A stretch of DNA of 64,000 bases from Ceratorhiza oryzae-sativae (lineage: Eukaryota; Basidiomycota; Agaricomycetes; Cantharellales; Ceratobasidiaceae). Made by a program: the position numbers and the translations under genes. Each line of letters begins with the position of its first letter. Position 1 is the stretch's first letter. The stretch lies in NCBI GenBank assembly GCA_030998015.1, contig JARWMV010000239.1, forward strand, positions 124,001-188,000, in the 5' to 3' direction. The notes beneath the pieces were generated by a model. It was not told the origin of the DNA, did no database searches, and was given only the letters and a program-made list of their open reading frames with translations. Of the stretch, positions 57,628 to 64,000 are shown piece after piece.

Positions 57628-58115
57628 TTATGGTTCGGCAGCAGAGCTCGCATCCGAGTTATTGACCTCAATGCGCACTAATCTCGGTACTGTTTCGAGA
57701 CCAACTTCGTCTTGATTTGGGGCATCCCTTTGATCTTGGCTTTGGCCGGCTGAGGCTATAGTCACGTCAGTTTGTCGTCACAGTAGGTAGGTAAGGTGAC
57801 CTTGCCAGCTAGGCCAATGATTCGCCAGACGTTTGGCCAATTCGCGAGCACAGAGCCAATGGCTACCGTTGACTAATCAATAAAGAATATGATAGCGTGA
57901 GGGATGAGCCTACCAACTCCGCCATCAGCCATGAGATCTGTTCTACTGGCTATCTCTTCCAGCTGTTGCACCATGAGTTCGCTTGCAGCATTCAGGGCCG
58001 TGACACCTTCGTACTCGGCCTTTTTATCAATATATCTCTGTTGGGCATTTGATGAGGCTTGTCCCGAAGCTATTGTTGATTGGCGAGGTTGGCCCAGAGA
58101 TGACATTCGATGCAT
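57628..58115 (-). CDS. DAD2: DAD2, DASH/DAM1 complex subunit
   Basis: DASH forms rings on microtubules and couples kinetochores to spindle ends; it is found in fungi only. The start at 58115 (or ATG 58106) gives MSSLGQPRQST, and then KKAEYEGVTALNAASELMVQ, QLEEIASRTDLMADGG. After an intron (donor gttggt) comes STVAIGSVLANWPNVWRIIG with the family's VLANW. The last exon gives VPRLVRIEVNNSDASSAAEP and stops at 57628, and the LVRI near the end is typical. The last intron joins in frame only with a GC donor (GCT-G-gcaagg) or with one missing base; a plain GT donor gives another frame ending VSKQYRD. Confidence 0.85.
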
Positions 58116-58385
58116 ATCGAGAGATAGGGTATAGTGTGCAAGTTCGTGGTAGCTCAGTCAAATGCTCTATACCAGGGGACAACCGCCAAGTTCGCAAGGG
58201 TGGTCACGGCGTCTAACACGTGGAGGACAGGATGTGTTGTGGATGTTGGTGATGTAAGCCGGCCCGAAGTATGTGCTTGGACCTAACCTCTGCCAGCTCA
58301 GTTTTAAAAAACCACTTCAAAACATAAAGAGCTATTTCTAATTCCCTGTGAATTATCAGTGATATTAAGTTCCTGTTTTAACCCC

Positions 58386-60296
58386 ATGGAAGCTTTAGTT
58401 CATGATCCATATCTCACGCCAACCGCGCTTGACAACCTGCGGTACAGCCTGGTTTGTTTTTGGATGTGACAGAACAGCAACTCACAATCGGCAACTCTGT
58501 TTAATAGTTTTATCGCTACTCGGCTGTAGACAAATCTCCAATCACGAAGTATGGTAAGTATATGTCTTTTCGTTCCGTAACTGCTCTGACAGACCATGAC
58601 AGTGCTTCGCCATTGTAAGGAAGCCTTGCACTTGCTGTTAGAATACAATCTGGATACTACGGCCTATAGGGTGGGACTATGCGGCTACATTCTTCCCTCC
58701 TTGGATGGCGCCTAATCTTATCACTTTGTCTGGATTGTCGTTTGTCTTAATCAAGTAAGTTGGCTGAATTGTGCATTTAAGTATTAATCTTGAACCTCTC
58801 CAAAGTATTGCGTGCATTGTAAAATACGAGCCAGATTTGACTACTCCTAGCCCTACTTGGCTTTACCTGTCCTTTGCATTAGGATTGTTTCTCTACCAAA
58901 CCTTCGATAGTAAGTCACGCTCCAGCTTCAACCAACTTGAACAAGAGCAATAAGTTACTTTGGGAAGACGTGGATGGTAGGCAAGCCCGCAAGACAGGGA
59001 CTTCCTCGCCTCTAGGTATGTGGCGATCCCAAATTAGCTGTAGATCATGCTTCTGAGTACGCAGTGAAGGCCATGTATTTGACCATGGCATTGACACGCT
59101 GAACTGTCCGTTGGGAGGTCTCGTTCAAGTAGCTTCCCTTGGCCTGGGTCATTCAGTTAACGGGGCATTCTTCGTGCTCATCGGCTCTGTGCCGATTTGG
59201 TTGGTGGGTTCATGCTCGGATTTCAGGCTTTTAATGTAGCTAATTTAATCGCAATGCAGAGCACATGGGAAGGTTGGTTTCTGTTACCTTGAGGGCACGA
59301 ACCTAAAACATAACAGCCTCTGCTTTACAGAATACTATACCGTAAGCTTCGAGGCAGCACGCTTTTAATATATGCAGAGCTTAATTTTGCACCAGGGGAC
59401 ACTGTATCTAGGGTATATTAACGGTATAGTGCCTTGATTTAATCTAATATTCCGGGTTATCAACAACGCACAGGGCCTACCGAGGGCATACTTATTGCGA
59501 TTGGCGTTCACCTCATATCAGCTTTCTTTGGTAAGCTCAGGCATGTACCTGGTTCACGCTCAGAACATCTAATAGACGGTAGGGCCTGCAATATGGCGCA
59601 CATCCCTCAATTTACCGCAGCTCCTGCCTTGGATACCCAAATCTGCAACTATAGTAGAGTGTTTCAACGTTGTAGTCTTCCTCGCGGTATTTGCGGTGCA
59701 CGCTCCTGTTTGGTTAGTGCTTTCTCATTTCTTGACATGCAATATTCTATAACAATTTGCAGTTTCATGAATGTCCATGAGGCCTGCCGAAAGAAGAACA
59801 TAGCGTTTTCTTCAGCGGTGGGTACTAACGCATCGTTCGTGTTTTACATAACAATGTGTTGGCTATGGATTGCCTCTCCACACTCGGCTCTTCTGTCTCC
59901 CGGTGCATCTACAACGCCGCACCTCGGGCTCATCGAGTTCACTCTCCTTGTTGTCTGCACGTTTGGAAAGATGCTACCTCGCGTCATCATTGCGTATCTT
60001 ACGCGCGGGCCGTTCCCCTCTCTGCTTCCAACCGTTATTATTCCAATTATAGGAGGAACAGTGCTCGCGAACGTTGGGCGGTTAGGCTTGTGAGTCCATA
60101 GCTCCAGTGTAGCTCAAATATTTGCTGATCCATGACACATAGCCATATCTCGCCGGCAATTGAAATATGGTATACTCATGCTGCGTTGTTATTCTCCTTC
60201 GTCTCGTGGCAGCTATGGGCTTTGGTTGCGTGTCAGAGGTTTTGCAGATCTTTGGGCATATACTGCCTTACAATCAAGCCCAAGCTGGCCCAGTAG
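58386..60296 (+). CDS. CPT1: Choline/ethanolamine phosphotransferase (CPT1/EPT1)
   Basis: An ER membrane enzyme of the Kennedy pathway that moves phosphocholine or phosphoethanolamine from CDP to diacylglycerol. MEALVHDPYLTPTALDNLRY (ATG 58386) joins YRYSAVDKSPITKYVLRHWW and FFPPWMAPNLITLSGLSFVL. The CDP-alcohol motif is split over introns: VDGRQARKTGTSSPLG, then VFDHGIDTLNC with the two Asp. Between these parts (59064/59065) the frame needs one more base. Later helices are VASLGLGHSVNGAFFVLIGS, LYLGYINGPTEGILIAIGVH, IEFTLLVVCTFGKM, then IIPIIGGTVLANVGRLG. The end is RSLGIYCLTIKPKLAQ at 60296. About ten introns. Choline versus ethanolamine preference cannot be told. Confidence 0.95.
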
Positions 60297-60432
60297 TAAG
60301 GTCATGTTTCGAGTTTGCCCAGCCTGGCAAAAGTCATAAGCAATATATTGACAAGGTGTATAAATGTTGCAAGGAATCACAATGGGTACAACGCTGTGAT
60401 AAAGACCCCACATATATGCGTACAATGTGATG

Positions 60433-63400
60433 TCATATATCCAAACCGCCGCTCCATGCTTCGTCTGGAGGATTTCGTTTGACGGTAACGACGCCCTTCT
60501 TGTCCATGAAAGCTTCGTTGTCGGAAGCCTCCACTTTAGCCTCATGCAATTCTTTCACGAGCACCTCGCTTATCCCGAGCTCATCCTAAAAAGTACTAAT
60601 TGATAAAACGCCTCGCTCTAACATAGAAACGCATTACCTTGGGGATCCAGATCCAAGGAGCGTCTTTGTAAGTGCTAGGGTGGTCGAACGCAAAATCATC
60701 TAAGTCCGAGTCGGAATCCGAGTCGGAATCACACGATACACTGCTCTTGAGTGCTGGGGCAGCCGGGGCAATTAATAGCTTTCTTTCTTCTTTCTTCTGA
60801 GATTTATTTGATTTATCTGACGCCTTGGATTCGTGTGACCCATGCGTATTTGACCGACTCAAAAGCTTTGGGGTTGGGAGCTGGGGTGCTGTAGATGGTT
60901 CGCCTTGAGATATGCTGGTAACTGGCTGCGGTGCTGGCGGGGCAAATTCTGTCTCCGGTTTGGGTTTGGTTTCTAATTTGAGTTTCTTGTTGACCTTGCG
61001 GCGAATCAGACGCTTAAGATCTGTTTATGGGGTAACGTCAAGCACTGGATGTACCTCGCACGAAATAGGACTCACGATCCCGCCTAAAAAGGTCCATTTC
61101 CTCTGGAACGATCTCGCTCGGCTCTTCGTGCTTTTTTTGATGTCTTTTCTGGCGATCAAAAAGGTCCTTTGTAGCCATAGACATCGGCAAGAAATCCGTG
61201 ATAGCTGCAACGTGCTCCTCGTTGTAGTGGACTCATTGTATTTGTGGCCTGGAAAGTACTCACGGGCGAACGATTTGCGATATAGAATTTGAACAGTAAT
61301 GGTGATAACGACGAGTATGATCATAAATACGCCCAATACGATGGAACTAATCTTTCCACCGTCCAAGAAGAACAGGCCAGCCAAGCAAAGTTGTTCAATA
61401 TACAATCCTACAACTGCAACTGGATCAGCATCATAACTCCCCCGACTGTGAAACCGTTTCACTTACACAAGTTCGAGACCAGCAGCGGGAACTATACCAG
61501 CCTGTCAACGTGTCTGAAATTATCACTTCAGGTTACGACTCACATATAGTCCGCCGGTCTCCTGTGCCTCGGGTTGATCATAGACCCATAGGAATACTAC
61601 ACAAAGCAATGGTGAGTAAGACCCCACATTTTTGTATCCCGCCGAGAAAGTGTCTCGCCCACTCACAAAACTTCCATGCAACATAGTACAGTGCAAATGC
61701 TAGCATCGCCAGACCATTGATAATCGGCGATATGATCTGGGCCCGGAATGTGATTTTAGTGTTAGGTCGTAGCGCCCCGAAATGGGCGGCTTACAAACAA
61801 GAACCAAAACTCACCGAATAAGCCAGGGCGATCGTGCATATGAGAGACATCCTTGGAAGGATCGTCCCAAAATCCGCCTGGGCAGTCCGTCAGTACAGGT
61901 TCGAACAACAAGGTCGCATTGGATACACACGTTGGCATAATGAATGTGAGCTCAAACGCCTGTCTCGGGGTGCTTCCAAATAGGTACTTCTTAAGAAAGT
62001 ATACTACCAACGAGCCAACTTGGGCCAGGGCGCCTGCACTCCCAGCCAGACCATTGGCTACAACATATGTAAGGAAGAAGATGCTTGCGTTGGGAAGTCG
62101 TTGAGCGAGAAGTGTGACGGCCTGAGATGGTTGTTGTAGGATCTAAAGCGACATATTGAACTAAGATATACGTTAAGCACAGACCCATCTTACCGGAACA
62201 ATGGCAGAGGTCAAGCCAGACGATACGGTCACTGTCAAAAACCCGTGTCTATGGTGGAATGTAAAATTAGCAAGTCGTCATATGTTAAATAGGCCCACCC
62301 ACATAACCAAGAACAAAAAATATCGCTTGTACAAGCTGATAGAAACCAATGAATGGCGGGGATGCACTCAAAGACGGCCATCGCTTATCGTAAAACGTTA
62401 GTAAGTGTAATCATTAAAGTCCAAACCTCTCACCTCTAAGGTAAATAGGAAGGAGGATAAACAAGACTGCGAGGAACACAGGGGGCAGTACTCCTTGGAT
62501 AATACCCTGCACAACGCCAGGAACTGATCTAGATATGAGCCAATGTCAAGATTGTCGAAATAAGTGCCTACGTTTGCATATCCATGCAAGCCAGCGCGCC
62601 TTGGTGCAGAGCTGGTCGACATTGGACAGAATACCCGCGAAGGCAGTCGGGATGAACCACTAAAAAAACGGGTTAATAAGTCGGTGGAAATGGGGGTCGT
62701 TTCCACGCTCACAAAAGCAATAACGGCAAATGTCAACAGCCAGGACAGCACATATCGCACCCGAACTTCATAAGCACCCTAGATAAACTATGAGCACTGG
62801 GAGCAGCGGGTAAAGTATGGACACCCCTGAAACTCACATCGTCAATATTGTCCCATATAATGTCGTCAGGCGCAACCTCGATCCATTTGTGTGACATTTT
62901 GAGCGGTTCGTGGTAGCTGACACACTGCGCTAACACATGTGCACCCATTTGTAAGTTGCATTGAACAAAAGCGCTCCCATGCGGCTTGCATTCCGCCAGC
63001 CCCTTGCGTTTCTCGTTCACTTCAATATTCAAACGAGCTATTTCGTTCTATATTGGTGCCTTTTAGCTTAACAGACGCAGTGAGGTTTCAAAACCCGGCT
63101 GACCTTGCACCAATCAATCGTGTCAACCTTTTGTCCGAAGAATGGAACCCATCCCAAGCGATGAGTCGGACGAGGAACCATCTCCATTGCTTGCTGGCAC
63201 TCCGATCTAGGTCCCGTTATTCCAGCATCCGCTCCACTCACAGCAGCTGACGCATTCCTGGAAGTCACCCCATCCGGAACAAGTTGACCGGTCTTGTCTG
63301 TAGGCGTAGTCCCAGAATGGCGAGGTGTGGGAGGAAGTGGCTGGTTGAGTAGCGAAGCCCGTACAGGTGGGATGTCCGTGAGTGGGTATTCATCCGACTG

Positions 63401-64000
63401 TCGTGTGGGTTGTGGTCGATTTGTAGATTCGGGCTTAGACTCTGGATCGCCTCCGGCCTTCTCCAGTACCTTTTGCTTCTTCTTCTCCTCTTTGAGGTGA
63501 GCGCGCCATTTCCCCACTATTGCTCGCATGTACTTGACCTCTGCCTTTTCGAGTTTTTCGCATATCTTCAAACGCTCGTTGTAGAGCGCGGGCAGATCCT
63601 GGTGTGGAGCAATCGTTATTCGGTTCACGCCAAATGAGCCGAATTGCGCTCACCGGCTGGTCTCGGTATATCCAAACTTTATTGATCCCACCGGGTACGA
63701 ATGCACAAAACTCACGAAGCTCCTTCTCCGAGCATAGTTCATCCGGCTACATAAGCCCGGTTTGAGGTTGAGCCCGAGATAAGCGAGGGTGTGGGGTTTG
63801 GCGTACCATGGACGTGATGAGCACTGTCTTTGCTTGAGCGAGACGTGAGTGATATCGAGAGATTAGGAATTGGTGTCGAGCGTGGACAAAAATCAGCAGT
63901 TCCCGACGAATTAGCCAGAAGACCAAAACTATGCCGGTAAAAAGTCAGTCCCGATTTGGGGGTTGAGAGATTTACCTATTAGACTCACAGGTCATGATAT
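60433..64000 (-). CDS. CSC1/OSCA/TMEM63-type calcium-permeable channel (5' end outside the window)
   Basis: Members are osmosensitive, calcium-permeable cation channels in plasma or inner membranes (DUF221 core). The minus-strand gene enters from the right edge. MNRITIAPHQDLPALYNERL, KICEKLEKAEVKYM is in the cytosolic domain, which then has HRLGWVPFFGQKVDTIDWCK, NEIARLNIEVNEKRKGLAEC and GSAFVQCNLQMGAHVLAQCV. KWIEVAPDDIIWDNI starts the membrane core, with YVLSWLLTFAVIAF, WFIPTAFAGILSNVDQLCTK, LPPVFLAVLFILLPIYLR and FLDGGKISSIVLGVFMIILV. The tail has a Ser-Asp repeat (near 60700-60740) and ends DEAWSGGLDI at 60433. About eleven short introns. The first exons lie beyond 64000. Confidence 0.9.

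Overview
This 64 kb window is nuclear DNA from a filamentous basidiomycete, most likely an agaricomycete; a Ceratobasidiaceae/Rhizoctonia-like genome is my inference, not proven. The reasons are dense protein genes on both strands, many short introns of about 45-60 bp, and fungal families such as NF-YA/HAP2, DASH subunit DAD2, CDC26, CSC1-type channels, MATH-BTB and DUF6593-like proteins. I see no rRNA, tRNA, CRISPR array or intact transposon.

Layout. 0-1 kb: 3' part of a PRMT1-type arginine methyltransferase (+). 1.4-4.2 kb: an uncertain small gene and a single-pass membrane protein (+). 4.5-8.1 kb: VPS53 (-). 9-9.5 kb: a decayed copy of a small secreted-looking or barrel-like protein. 9.8-10.9 kb: an unrecognised nuclear-type protein (+). 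11.3-13.5 kb: NF-YA and a cis-prenyltransferase (-). 14.6-17.1 kb: three tandem paralogues of a small beta-rich family (-). 18.6-20.7 kb: bleomycin hydrolase (+). 21.5 kb: a second decayed copy. 22.4-24.1 kb: an F-box protein (-). 25.9-29.9 kb: Wee1 kinase (+). 30.5-34.4 kb: a WD40-BTB fusion and a BTB paralogue (+). 35-39 kb: cytosolic isoleucyl-tRNA synthetase (+). 39.2-42.9 kb: MATH-BTB and PRA1 (-). 43-45.4 kb: CDC26 (+), an ABM-like small protein (-) and mevalonate diphosphate decarboxylase (-). 45.8-48.3 kb: an MBIP-like protein and RPR2 (+). 48.5-50.2 kb: a DUF6593-like gene and an unresolved open region (-). 51.2-51.8 kb: CHZ1 (+). 52-54 kb: a CTR copper transporter and a Yippee protein (-). 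54.4-57.5 kb: SCY1-like pseudokinase (+). 57.6-60.3 kb: DAD2 (-) and choline/ethanolamine phosphotransferase (+). 60.4-64 kb: a CSC1/TMEM63 channel (-), cut by the window edge.

Most genes are unrelated housekeeping loci. Loose themes are cell cycle (WEE1, CDC26, DAD2), isoprenoid and lipid supply (MVD1, RER2-like, CPT1) and Golgi traffic (VPS53, PRA1, SCY1). The accessory part is the tandem beta-rich family at 14.6-17.1 kb, which shares an upstream DNA element and has two decayed relatives nearby, and the WD40-BTB/BTB pair at 30.5-34.4 kb.

One caution affects every broken gene here. In about eleven places a conserved protein changes reading frame, and every change needs exactly one missing base. 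Several of the genes are normally essential, so single-base deletions in the assembly are the simplest explanation.
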